Assembly (NCBI GenBank): GCA_964497975.1
Contig: CAZCFO010000004.1
Span: 146,497 to 210,496, forward strand
From: JABFSS01 sp964497975
Lineage (GTDB): Bacteria > Patescibacteriota > Gracilibacteria > Peribacterales > Peribacteraceae
Reading direction: 5' to 3'
DNA: 64,000 bases
Positions within the stretch are counted from its first letter, which is position 1; every line of letters starts with the position of its first letter. The notes beneath the pieces are model-generated. The model was given only the letters and a program-made list of their open reading frames with translations, did no database searches and had not been told where the DNA came from. The translations under genes were made by a program, and so were the position numbers. Below are positions 35,019-43,502 of the stretch, piece by piece.

Positions 35019-38000
35019 TCAGCTCTGGTACAGGGACGACTGCACGGTCGTCTCGGGATACTCGATCCAGAAGAATTCCGTCTGCGCGGTGTCGGTATCG
35101 AGCCACCGGATGTGGCTGAGGCTGCTCGACATGCCGTTGAGGGTGGAGTCGGAGAACCGGTCCAGCGAGACCTGCAGGACGGAGGAGAGGACGTTGCTCA
35201 CCTTCGGGTTGGTCACGTTGGCCTGCAGCACGAAGGTCTGATCCGAGTTCTGATCGATCGTCGTGTTCACCAGGTCATCGGCGTCCCAGCAGGCGACGTA
35301 GATGGTCGTGGCGCCCGGGGCGGTATCCACCACCGTGCAGGGCGTCGTGACCGTCGAGTTCGCCTTGTTGTAGAGCTTGAACGAGGTGTCATCGATGGCG
35401 ACGTTCACGGCGTTCACCGTGAAGATCACGTCCGTCATCACGAATTTGTTCAGGCCGTTCTTCGTGTTGGAGTTCGCCGCGGCGGTGAACTTGAACTGGC
35501 CGATGTCCGAGACGCCCGTGGGCACGTTGGTGCCGTTGGCGTCCGGGCTGGCGTTGCTGATGGTCGAGATTTTGCTCAGGACCGTCACGTCGGTGTTGCC
35601 GAGAATCGACTGGTTGGCGCCGGGGGAATTCCTGCCGAGGAAGATCTCGCCTTCGGCGGCGTTGTCGCCGTCATTCGCGGAGAGGTTGTTGCTGGACACG
35701 TCGCCGCGCGCGGTCACATCGTCATTGCCGACCATGTCGATGAGCTGGACGTCGATCACTTCGCCGCTGACGGCGCCGTCAACGTCGGTCTTCATGCGGG
35801 GGCGCACGAGCACCTTCACATCCGGGCCTTCCGGAACCACGAGCTGGCGGCTCTGCATGTGCGCGCAGAACGCGTTGGAGCCGTATCCTGCGCCGCAGGC
35901 GCCCAGGGTCGCGGAGGCGAACGACGTCACCTCGCCTTCGCGGTAGAGTTCCAGCCGGTCAATCGAGTTGCGCTGGCCGCCGGTGACGAACGCGAGAAGC
36001 GTGACGTCGATGGGCTCGTTGTCGGCGCGAAGGTTCAGGCGCAGAACCGTCTCGCCCAGGACACCGCCGAGCAGCTGCCGCGTGCGGACGGGGGTCGAAT
36101 CCTCCGTGACGTACAGATCACCCTGGCTCACCAGGGTCCAGAGCGTCGACGCGACGGTGGTGACCGTGGTGTCGCAGGTGGTCGCGCAGGTGCCGTTCGT
36201 GCGGATGCCATCAAGGGACTGGCCGTCGCTGACGGTTTCGGCCTCGATGTACGTGTCGGCGGTGGAGAACTGCAGCTGGAGGGTGTTATCGACCAGCGAT
36301 GCCGAGATGTCGGCATGGACTTCGAAGATCACGGAATTGCTCTCGGGGATCACGTACCCGCCGCCGGTCAGCTGATCAAACGTGGCTTTGCTGCCCACGG
36401 CAGTGACGCCTGTCTGCACCTGGGTGTCGACGACGGTGTCGCCATCGGTATCCACCCACAGCGTGTAGTTCTGGGCATTGAGGAGCGATCCTGCCGCGGC
36501 GTTGAAGATGGTCTTCGTCAGCAGGAGATCGTCGGCTGCGTTGGCGGCTGCTTCAAAGCGCAGGAGTTTCACATCGTCCTGGTTTTTGACGGCGACATCC
36601 GTGGACGGAAGAGACTTCACGGCAATCGTCAGGGCCGCGTCTGCGATGGCATGCTTGTTGCCCGAGAGCGTGCCGCGCGGGGTCACGTCCGTCACAGGCA
36701 TGCCGGAATCGAGCCCGTCGACGTCCATCTGGTAGGCCGTGTTGGTGACGGTCCTGTGGCCGTCGAACGTGCAGCCCACCGTGTTCGCGCCGCCGGAGAG
36801 CTCCGTGGGCTCCCCGCAGACGTGGATGCGGAACTGGTCGCCTGTCATCGGGTGATTTGCGTTGCTGTTATCGAGGAAGTCGACGAGGAACTGCTCCGTT
36901 TCCTGACTGTCGACGACGACGTCGTCAAAACGGTAGATCTGGTACGTGCCGAGGCCGGCCGTCTGGCCGTAATCGCCGCTGTTCGTCAGGCGGACGCCGT
37001 TGGTCACCTCGCCGGTGGCGGGATCGCGCAGGCGGACGTTCTCGAGGATCTCATGGATGCTGTCGTAAGCGCCCTCGCCGTCAGCCGAAAGGGGGCCGTT
37101 GCTGCTCGTGCTGCCTTCGACGGCAATGAAGAGCTTGCGGAGGCTCACGCGTTCGCCCGTGGCGGTCATCAGGGCGTTGCCCAGGTTGGCGGCCTCCTGG
37201 CCGGGCCGGTAGGTCATCGACACCGGGCCGTAGAGCGAGATGTGGAAGCTTCCGGGCTCATTCGGGCAGGTGACGAGCGTGGAATCGGAATCCGTGTTGT
37301 TCGTCGGCACCGTGTCATTCACCGACGTCGTCGATCCGGCGATCTCGAACGAGAGCGGCGAATTGCAGGTGTATGCCGCGGGAACGTAGACGTAGATCAG
37401 GAACGATTCGTTCTGGCCCGCGGTGAGCGCGGATGCCACGCAGGTGACGACGCTGCTGCTTCCGGTGCACTTGGGGCTGGAGTACTGGGTGTCAAAAATG
37501 AAACCTGCATCCAGGTCCATCGTCACCGTCGATGCCGCAATGGTCGTCACGCCGGCATTCTCGGCCTGCAGGAACATCGGCAGGAAGTTGTCGCGGTGGA
37601 TCTGCGGCGGGAGCATCAGGTGGACGGCAAGATCGCCGTTGGCAACAGAGGACGAGCTGGAGGAAGTGGACGATGAAGAGGAAGTGGAGGAGCTCGTGGA
37701 AGACGAAGAACTGACGAAACTCGAAGAACTCGAAGACGGAGCCGTCACGGCAACGCCTGGGCACGTGATGATCGTGGAGGGGGACGACGTGTTGTTCGCG
37801 GTAACGGTGTCGTTGACCGCAGTCGTCGAGACGGCGGTGTTGGCGGTGTAGTTCGTGTTGCAGGGCGTCGCGGCCGGGACCGTCATGTACATCAGGATCT
37901 GCTTCGCTTCATTCTGCGCGAGAGCGGAGACGGGGCACGTGATCGTCGTTGTATTGGCGGTGCAGCCGGGCGTCGAGAACCCCTGTTCAAACGTGAATCC

Positions 38001-38759
38001 CGCAGGGAGGGGGAGCGTCACGGATGCTGAGGAGACGTTCGAGGAGCCGACGTTGGTCACGTCCGCCTTCACCTGGAGGACGTCGCCACGATGGATCTGC
38101 GGCGGAAGGCCGGCTTCGATCTTCAAATCGCCGGTCACGGAGGACACGGAGGAGCTGCTGGAAGAACTCGAAGGAGCGGAGGAACTGGACGATGTCGAAG
38201 AGGAAGAGGTCGAAGAGCTCGATGACGTCGAGGAGCTGGACGACGTAGAGGTCGAGGAAGAAGACGTCGAGGAACTGGAGGACGCCGGGGGGGCGACATT
38301 CGGGCAGGTGACGAGGGTCGTGTCCGAGTCGGCATTATCCGTCGGATCCTGCTCGCCGGCCATCGTGATCGCGGCCTGCGCGGCGAAGTTCGTATTGCAG
38401 GTGTATGTCGCATCGACGCGGAGATACACGAGGAAATTGATGGCCTGGGTGGGGAGGAGTGTGGGGGCGGCGCACGTCACGGTCGTCGCGGTCGCGGTGC
38501 AGTTGGCGCTCGAGGAGCCTTCGAAGGTGAAGCCCGCAGGAATCGTCTCGGAGATCGTCGCGCCGGAGATGCTGCCCGTTCCGCCGTTGGCGATGCCGAG
38601 GCTCACCGGCAGAACCTCACCGCGGTGAATCTGCGGGGGCAGGGCGACCGTCGCTTCCGCATCGATTGCGGACGCGGCGAAGGCGACATTCACGGACGGA
38701 CCGAGAATGTTCGCGAGAAGCAGTCCTGCGGAGAGGACGGACACGGAAACTTTGGACAT
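35019..38759 (-). CDS. Large secreted serine-rich repeat surface protein
   Basis: 1246 residues. A signal peptide is clear (MSKVSVSVLSAGLLLANILG, with cleavage near AFAASA). Three DUF11-like Ig-fold repeats of about 120 residues each open with LPPQIHRG or LPPQIHRD (near residues 40, 220 and 382) and have paired Cys. Linkers made almost only of Ser with some Thr separate them (about residues 158-207 and 340-372). The last 730 residues are Thr/Asn/Asp/Val-rich, likely beta domains, with a Cys-Ala-Thr-Thr-Cys pair near the middle. No LPxTG or C-terminal anchor is visible. A consensus promoter suggests high expression; an S-layer or adhesin role is plausible but inferred. Confidence 0.85.
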   Translation of the reverse strand: MSKVSVSVLSAGLLLANILGPSVNVAFAASAIDAEATVALPPQIHRGEVLPVSLGIANGGTGSISGATISETIPAGFTFEGSSSANCTATATTVTCAAPTLLPTQAINFLVYLRVDATYTCNTNFAAQAAITMAGEQDPTDNADSDTTLVTCPNVAPPASSSSSTSSSSTSTSSSSSTSSSSSTSSSSTSSSSSAPSSSSSSSSVSSVTGDLKIEAGLPPQIHRGDVLQVKADVTNVGSSNVSSASVTLPLPAGFTFEQGFSTPGCTANTTTITCPVSALAQNEAKQILMYMTVPAATPCNTNYTANTAVSTTAVNDTVTANNTSSPSTIITCPGVAVTAPSSSSSSFVSSSSSTSSSTSSSSSTSSSSSSVANGDLAVHLMLPPQIHRDNFLPMFLQAENAGVTTIAASTVTMDLDAGFIFDTQYSSPKCTGSSSVVTCVASALTAGQNESFLIYVYVPAAYTCNSPLSFEIAGSTTSVNDTVPTNNTDSDSTLVTCPNEPGSFHISLYGPVSMTYRPGQEAANLGNALMTATGERVSLRKLFIAVEGSTSSNGPLSADGEGAYDSIHEILENVRLRDPATGEVTNGVRLTNSGDYGQTAGLGTYQIYRFDDVVVDSQETEQFLVDFLDNSNANHPMTGDQFRIHVCGEPTELSGGANTVGCTFDGHRTVTNTAYQMDVDGLDSGMPVTDVTPRGTLSGNKHAIADAALTIAVKSLPSTDVAVKNQDDVKLLRFEAAANAADDLLLTKTIFNAAAGSLLNAQNYTLWVDTDGDTVVDTQVQTGVTAVGSKATFDQLTGGGYVIPESNSVIFEVHADISASLVDNTLQLQFSTADTYIEAETVSDGQSLDGIRTNGTCATTCDTTVTTVASTLWTLVSQGDLYVTEDSTPVRTRQLLGGVLGETVLRLNLRADNEPIDVTLLAFVTGGQRNSIDRLELYREGEVTSFASATLGACGAGYGSNAFCAHMQSRQLVVPEGPDVKVLVRPRMKTDVDGAVSGEVIDVQLIDMVGNDDVTARGDVSSNNLSANDGDNAAEGEIFLGRNSPGANQSILGNTDVTVLSKISTISNASPDANGTNVPTGVSDIGQFKFTAAANSNTKNGLNKFVMTDVIFTVNAVNVAIDDTSFKLYNKANSTVTTPCTVVDTAPGATTIYVACWDADDLVNTTIDQNSDQTFVLQANVTNPKVSNVLSSVLQVSLDRFSDSTLNGMSSSLSHIRWLDTDTAQTEFFWIEYPETTVQSSLYQS

Positions 38760-38785
38760 AGAAAAACGTGAAAGAAAAAGGGGAT

Positions 38786-38814
38786 AGTATCGATCGACGC
38801 CGAAAGATTGTCAA
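38786..38814 (-). promoter_or_regulatory. Strong promoter of the surface-protein gene
   Basis: Minus-strand consensus TTGACA and GATACT are exactly 17 bases apart; the leader is about 20 bases. Confidence 0.8.
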
Positions 38815-38835
38815 ATCCATGTTTTGTTTTGTTAT

Positions 38836-38871
38836 AGAAAAAGAGAGAGGCACGGAGCCTCTCCCTTTGGC
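38836..38871 (-). terminator. Terminator of nusA
   Basis: Minus-strand GGGAGAGGCTCCGTGCCTCTC followed by TCTTTTT. Confidence 0.85.
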
Positions 38872-38884
38872 GGTATCGGACACT

Positions 38885-40183
38885 TTAGGCAGCCTTCTTC
38901 TCCTCCGGCATCTGCCCCTCCGTTCCGGCGACGACTTCCTCCGCATTGCCGGTATCGACCGCCGCGGTTTCGCCGGCTTCGGGCGTTGCGGGGGGTTCGA
39001 CGTTCAACGGGAGCGTGGCGGCGTCGGCCGCGCTGACGTCGGCGGGGGCGTCACCCTCCGCTTCCCCGGCGGGGACCGGTTCGCCGCGGAGTTCGGCGAG
39101 CTTGGCCTTGAAGGCCGGCAGCTCGGCGTAGTTGTACATGTCGAGCTCGAAGCCCGTGAGCTGGGTGGCCAGGCGGATGTTCTGCCCCTTCTTGCCGATC
39201 GCCATCGGGCGCTGCGCCTCTTCCACGAACACGGCGGCGCGCTTCTTCACCTTGCGGCCCTGGTCATCCACGCGCTCGTCGTTGTTCACGATGATCACGG
39301 CGGAGATGGCGGCGGGCTGCAGCGCCAAGGAGATCAGTTTGATCGCGTCCGGCGAGTATTCGATCATGTCCACGCGCTCGCCGTTGATTTCCTCCATCAC
39401 GGCCTGGATGCGCACGCCCTTCTGGCCGACGCAGGCACCGATCGGGTCGATGCGCGGATCGTTGCTCTTCACCGCCACCTTGCTGCGGAATCCGGCGTCG
39501 CGGGCGATGCCCATGATCTCCACGTCACCGTTGCGGACCTCGGGGATCTCGAGTTCCAGGAGCTTCTTCACGAGGTTCGGGTGGGTGCGGGAAATCCGCA
39601 GCTGCGGGCCTTTTCCGGTCAGTTCCACCTTGTCGAGGTACACGCGGATGCGCTTGCCCGTGTAGTAGTGCTCGCCGGGGATCTGCTCGCGCCACGGGAG
39701 GCTCACGGTCATGCCTTCGATCTCGAGCGTGACCCAGTTGGGATCGACCTTCGTGACCGTCGCGGTGAGGAGTTCCTCCTCGCGGTCCTTGAACATCTCG
39801 TACAAGCTCTGCTTCTCGGCCTCCTGCAGCTTCTGGAGGATCACCTGCTTGGCGGCCTGCGTCGCGATGCGGCCGTACTCCATCGGCGTCACGTCGATGG
39901 AGATTTCGTCGCCCACCTCCGCGTCGGGCTTGATCTTCCGCGCGTCCTTCATGCTGATTTCGAAGTTCTCGTTCTCCACCGTCTCGACGACCTCCTTCAC
40001 GAGTAAAATCGTCGGCATATCGCGGCCTTCCTCCAGGTCCACGCGGATTTCCTGCTCCTTGTTGCCGAAGTCCTTGCGGTACGCGGTGGCGATCGCCTGC
40101 TTCACGGCTTCGATGACCTGGTCGGGCTTCACGTTCTTCTCCGAACAGATCTGGTTAATGGCGGCGAGGAATGAGGCTTTCAT
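38885..40183 (-). CDS. nusA: Transcription termination/antitermination factor NusA
   Basis: 432 residues. NusA binds RNA polymerase and nascent RNA to control pausing and termination. Domains in order: N-terminal polymerase-binding domain (residues 1-130, with KPDAEVGDEISIDVTPMEYGRIA and ATQAAKQVILQKLQEAE), S1 domain (135-200), KH1 (about 225-300, DPIGACVGQKGVRIQAV) and KH2 (about 305-370, RPMAIGKKGQNIRLA). The tail of about 65 residues is Ala/Pro/Glu-rich and acidic. It lacks the repeated acidic domains of enteric NusA, as in many non-enteric bacteria. A family B palindrome lies just upstream, so its start has no SD. Confidence 0.97.
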   Translation of the reverse strand: MKASFLAAINQICSEKNVKPDQVIEAVKQAIATAYRKDFGNKEQEIRVDLEEGRDMPTILLVKEVVETVENENFEISMKDARKIKPDAEVGDEISIDVTPMEYGRIATQAAKQVILQKLQEAEKQSLYEMFKDREEELLTATVTKVDPNWVTLEIEGMTVSLPWREQIPGEHYYTGKRIRVYLDKVELTGKGPQLRISRTHPNLVKKLLELEIPEVRNGDVEIMGIARDAGFRSKVAVKSNDPRIDPIGACVGQKGVRIQAVMEEINGERVDMIEYSPDAIKLISLALQPAAISAVIIVNNDERVDDQGRKVKKRAAVFVEEAQRPMAIGKKGQNIRLATQLTGFELDMYNYAELPAFKAKLAELRGEPVPAGEAEGDAPADVSAADAATLPLNVEPPATPEAGETAAVDTGNAEEVVAGTEGQMPEEKKAA

Positions 40184-40194
40184 AATATGGAGGG

Positions 40195-40239
40195 TCCCTC
40201 GGTACGTTCGCAGCTCCGCCGCGAACTACTCGGGATGAC
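40195..40239. repeat. Palindromic element family B, copy 4
   Basis: Flanks CCCTCGGTACG and CTACTCGGGATGACAG; centre TTCGCAGCTCCGCCGCGAA. It ends 11 bases before the nusA start codon on the other strand. Confidence 0.75.
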
Positions 40240-40362
40240 AGAAATGGGTAAAGCCACCATTCCAGAAAACTGGAATAGTGAAGAATGAACAATCGACGTT
40301 GCTGACCATAGTGTATGTCAGGATTGGCCCGTTCGCAAGAGAAGAGGGGCTTTTCTCCGGCT

Positions 40363-41025
40363 TTATGCCGCCGCCAGCTGCGGCGCCGGGCCCCCTCTTT
40401 CCCGCCGCTCCATTGCCTCGAGCTGGCTTCGCCGGCTTCGCTGGAACCACCAGTCCAATGCAAGGTACCCGCCCGCGGCCCCCGCACTCGCTCCCGCCAC
40501 CGCTCCGGGAATGCCCGCCAGCGCGTAGCCTCCCACTCCTCCCGCGACGCCCGCCCCCACGGCCCCGGCGATCTTCGTGTACTGCCGCAGGTGGTCGCTC
40601 AGGCGCCGGTATTCGATGCCCACGTAATTGGGGATGTCTTCGTACAGGAACCGCCCGAATTTCTGCAGCCATTGCGTCCCCCAGGTGCCGTGCAGCGAAA
40701 TATCCGCGTTGCGCAAAATCCGCAGCTGGTAGCGGAGGATCCGGTCCTTCACCACGTTGCTGTAGTTGCCGTCGATCAGGTCGCGGCGCCGGATGGGGCC
40801 TTCGGGATCCAGCTGGATGTCGAGAATGTTGCGCAGGTCCGAGACGATGTCGGCGATGTCGGCCTTCTGCTGCCCGGTCAGCCGGTCCTCGTTGTAGGCC
40901 TGGATGAGCGCGTCGGCCTTCGCCATCACCTCGTCGCGGTACTGGCCGTACTCGCGGATGGACATGAAGCCGCGCGGCGTGTGGATATCGTGGCCTCTGT
41001 AGGACTCGATGCGGTCGGGCGTCAT
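40363..41025 (-). CDS. Hypothetical protein with C-terminal glycine-zipper membrane segment
   Basis: 220 residues, no family recognised. The first 140 residues are charged and helical. Residues about 150-190 form a Gly/Ala-rich hydrophobic stretch (AGAVGAGVAGGVGGYALAG, then AVAGASAGAAGGYLAL) like a glycine-zipper membrane hairpin. The tail is basic. Its start overlaps the stop of the upstream gene in an ATGA arrangement, so the two are translationally coupled and may act together at the membrane. A 180-base gap with no gene lies between its stop and the nusA promoter region. Confidence 0.75.
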   Translation of the reverse strand: MTPDRIESYRGHDIHTPRGFMSIREYGQYRDEVMAKADALIQAYNEDRLTGQQKADIADIVSDLRNILDIQLDPEGPIRRRDLIDGNYSNVVKDRILRYQLRILRNADISLHGTWGTQWLQKFGRFLYEDIPNYVGIEYRRLSDHLRQYTKIAGAVGAGVAGGVGGYALAGIPGAVAGASAGAAGGYLALDWWFQRSRRSQLEAMERRERGGPAPQLAAA

Positions 41026-41669
41026 GCGGAGCGGGAGGAAGTGATCTTCTTCTGGATCGCTTCGAGCTGGTGCAGCTGGTCGAACAGCTTCTCCGTCCGG
41101 CGGATGTCCGCGATCTTGGGAGCAAGCACCTCCGCGCGCTCGGTCTCGAACGCCAGCCGCTCGTCCCGGAACGCCGTGAACATCTTCTGGAAGCCCTTCT
41201 TCACCTTCGCGGGCAACTCGACCTCGGTGTCATCCAGTCCCCGGCGCATGGCTTCGAGCTGCGTTGCCGAGAGGGTGGAGAAGTACCGGAGCGTTTCCTT
41301 TCCGTTACGGAAGATCTTTCCGAGCTCTGCCCCCGTCAGGCGGCGGCCTTCCATCATGATGCCGTGCGTCATGTCGTCCTTCTCCGCGGCCCTGAGACCA
41401 TCCATCTTCTGCACGATCGCCGCGCGTTTCTTCTTCTCAAGGTAATGCCAGTCGAGGTACTTCTCCAGGCTGCCCGATGCCGGGGGCGGGGGTGCGCCGC
41501 ACTTCTTGAGGAGTCCGCTGATCGCCGACAGATCATCCTGCGAAATCCCGGTCACGAACTTCTTCAGCCGGTCCTGCTCCTTCTTCCTCGGCAGCCATGC
41601 CATCAGCACGTCGAGCAGGGTCTTCTTGGCGGTTCCGGCGGAATCCTTCGCTGCGGTTCGGGGGGTCAT
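41022..41669 (-). CDS. Hypothetical charged helical protein
   Basis: 215 residues from the ATG at 41669 (MTPRTAAKDSAG). TAGAAT lies about 7 bases upstream of the ATG, fitting a short leader; the longer open frame to 41813 is ignored. It is rich in Lys, Arg, Glu and Leu, with a Pro-rich turn (CGAPPPPASG) and a coiled-coil-like C-terminal third (ERAEVLAPKIADIRRTEKLF). There are no membrane segments and no family is recognised. It is coupled by ATGA overlap to the glycine-zipper gene. Confidence 0.7.
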   Translation of the reverse strand: MTPRTAAKDSAGTAKKTLLDVLMAWLPRKKEQDRLKKFVTGISQDDLSAISGLLKKCGAPPPPASGSLEKYLDWHYLEKKKRAAIVQKMDGLRAAEKDDMTHGIMMEGRRLTGAELGKIFRNGKETLRYFSTLSATQLEAMRRGLDDTEVELPAKVKKGFQKMFTAFRDERLAFETERAEVLAPKIADIRRTEKLFDQLHQLEAIQKKITSSRSA

Positions 41670-41722
41670 CGGCAAAAATTCTACGCGCTTCGATCGTCTG
41701 TGCAAGGAATACGCCCTCCGTT

Positions 41723-42019
41723 TCAGGCTGTCATCCGAAGGACTTCCTGCTCCCGCATCAATTCCCGGCATGCATACTTCCCATTGATCAACGCATCGGC
41801 AATAAGCAGGCACTGTTCCCGGGTCGCATTGCGTATGCGCAGGAGCACGCGCGGCCGGTTGCCGTCCGATGTCTCCTTCTCCATTCGTTCGAGTGCAATG
41901 ACGCCCCTCACCTCCCGCAGCGCATTCTGCAGCAGGGGAATCAGGTAGGTATCGATCGAAATATCCTGTGACGGCCGCACTTCCACGTCGGCGTCGATAC
42001 GGGGTTCCGTTTCGGACAT
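41723..42019 (-). CDS. Small hypothetical protein (98 residues)
   Basis: 98 residues from the ATG at 42019 (MSETEPRIDADVEVRPSQDI). The open frame continues to 42343, but that part lies antisense within the glycosyltransferase gene and has a poor composition. The protein is acidic then mixed alpha/beta, with VRGVIALERMEKE followed by RVLLRIRNATREQCLLIADAL. No family recognised. It lies 29 bases after the glycosyltransferase stop in the same orientation, so it may share its transcript. Confidence 0.65.
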   Translation of the reverse strand: MSETEPRIDADVEVRPSQDISIDTYLIPLLQNALREVRGVIALERMEKETSDGNRPRVLLRIRNATREQCLLIADALINGKYACRELMREQEVLRMTA

Positions 42020-42048
42020 AGGGGTCATCCTACCCGGAGACATTCTTC

Positions 42049-42903
42049 TCACAATACTTTTTCGTGGGTCGCCATTCCCCGCAGGAACGCCTTCGCATGC
42101 CGCCCCCGCATCGTCGGCAGCAGCGATGCCGCGCGGTACTTCCATCGCTTCAGCCCCCGCGGCACCAGGGTCAGCGACGGCACCATCTGTTCCATCTGCA
42201 CCGCGGACGTCCCCAGCGTTTCCATCCTCTTCAGCGAATCCTCCATCGTCATATGGTGGTGATGCAACGCCCGCGCGTCGGGCTCGTAGAACAGTTCCAC
42301 CCCGGCGTTCTTCAGGCGCAGGCCCCACTCGATGTCCTCCCATCCGTACAGCGTCATGTCGTCGCGGAACGGAATCTGCTTCGCGACCGCCGTCGGCAGG
42401 CTCACGTGACTCGTGTACGTGAAGCGATGCTGCATCGAAGGGGGGATCGCCTTGCGGGTGTACTCCTCAATCATCGGATACCCGAACTGCCAGCCCGACT
42501 GTTCGAGCCATTCCATCACCGGCGTGATGCCGCAGGCGGGGTCCCACGTCGTGAATCCCAGCACGGCCCGCCGGTTGCGCGCTGCTGCCAGATGCCGGGC
42601 GCATGCATCCGGCGACAGGAAGATGTCATCCCCAATAAAGAGGACATGCCCGCTTCTAGCTTTTTCCACTCCTTTGTTTCGCGCCACTCCCTGATGACAT
42701 GGCGGAACATCCAGAATGCTGAGGTCGAACTTTCCACTTTCCACTTTCAGCTTTCCACTGTCGTCATTCACCACAATCACCTCCAGTTTCTCAGCAATTG
42801 TCTGCCGTTCCAGGTACTCCAGGCACCGCGCCAGGATCTTCGCGCGATTGTGCGTGGGGATGACGACGGAAAGGGACGGAGTCATGTCCTGATTGTAATC
42901 CAT
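42049..42903 (-). CDS. Family 2 glycosyltransferase
   Basis: 284 residues. GT-A fold: LSVVIPTHNRAKILARCLEYL, the VNDDS nucleotide-binding Asp pair, RNKGVEKARSGHVLFIGDDI (DxD-like), and the acceptor/base region LYGWEDIEWGLRLKNAGVEL (ED motif). It adds sugars from nucleotide-sugars to glycans or proteins. A short repeat-derived segment (GKLKVESGKFD) is inserted after VNDDS. The start at 42903 overlaps the upstream stop as TGATG, which suggests coupling; an in-frame ATG 18 bases later follows a TACAAT box and could serve a separate short-leader mRNA. Confidence 0.92.
   Translation of the reverse strand: MDYNQDMTPSLSVVIPTHNRAKILARCLEYLERQTIAEKLEVIVVNDDSGKLKVESGKFDLSILDVPPCHQGVARNKGVEKARSGHVLFIGDDIFLSPDACARHLAAARNRRAVLGFTTWDPACGITPVMEWLEQSGWQFGYPMIEEYTRKAIPPSMQHRFTYTSHVSLPTAVAKQIPFRDDMTLYGWEDIEWGLRLKNAGVELFYEPDARALHHHHMTMEDSLKRMETLGTSAVQMEQMVPSLTLVPRGLKRWKYRAASLLPTMRGRHAKAFLRGMATHEKVL
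42730..42765. repeat. Partial word repeat GTGGAAA inside the glycosyltransferase gene
   Basis: Plus-strand CTTTCCACTTTCCACTTTC then AGCTTTCCAC. It has the same word as the hairpin at 52067-52133, but only one arm is present. In frame, no stop. Confidence 0.75.
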
Positions 42904-43427
42904 CAGCGTCCCTCTGAGGGGATATGAACGGGGGTATCGACGTCCGTCATTCCGGGGTGATACCGCACCGGAATCAGGGCGTGGCGTATGAGCGTGGCTC
43001 CGCATTTCCGGATGGTTTCTTCGATCTTCGGCAGCACCTTGCGCGCATGCGACGGCGTACCCCGAATATCCACGTGCACGTAACAGGACGCCGGAATGGT
43101 CTCCACGAGCTCGCAGCCCGAGAGGAGTTTATGGACGGCGGCGCGCAGCGCGTTCCTCGTGTCCGTCCAGGGGATGACGACGCTGAAATCAGTCGGGGCT
43201 TTTTCCTCCGGCCCGTCTTTTTCCCACAGATGGTACGCCGTCCCGGGCGGAAGGCGCCGCAGCTTCAGCTCCATGAATTTTTTCTGCATGCCGCTCCGGT
43301 AGACCAGAACAGGATGTTTGGATTCGACGGCCCGGGCGGGGCAGTCGTGATCCGCCGACACTTCCAGCGCGAGATTCCCTGGCGTCAGTGCGGGAGGAAG
43401 CTCGACGAAGAACTGGTAGCGTTCCAT
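42903..43427 (-). CDS. Hypothetical protein (174 residues)
   Basis: 174 residues from the ATG at 43427 (MERYQFFVELPPALTPG). The frame is open further upstream to 43625, but that overlaps the divergent tsaB gene and has unlikely composition. It looks like a small alpha/beta protein with two similar halves, each with VVIPW- or YVHVDIRG-like strands, perhaps ferredoxin-like folds. I do not recognise a family. The 2'-5' RNA ligase/phosphoesterase fold was considered, but the HxT motifs are missing. It is coupled to the glycosyltransferase. Confidence 0.65.
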   Translation of the reverse strand: MERYQFFVELPPALTPGNLALEVSADHDCPARAVESKHPVLVYRSGMQKKFMELKLRRLPPGTAYHLWEKDGPEEKAPTDFSVVIPWTDTRNALRAAVHKLLSGCELVETIPASCYVHVDIRGTPSHARKVLPKIEETIRKCGATLIRHALIPVRYHPGMTDVDTPVHIPSEGR

Positions 43428-43502
43428 GGGGAGGGCGACATCAAATGCGATGCGGTGCGCGTTGTCAATTTCTTCGCTAGGCTGAGTGGCGTTTTCGCCT
43501 TC

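Noticed and set aside
35112..37676. 854-codon plus-strand frame
   Set aside because: Antisense to the secreted surface protein, which has a signal peptide, promoter and terminator.
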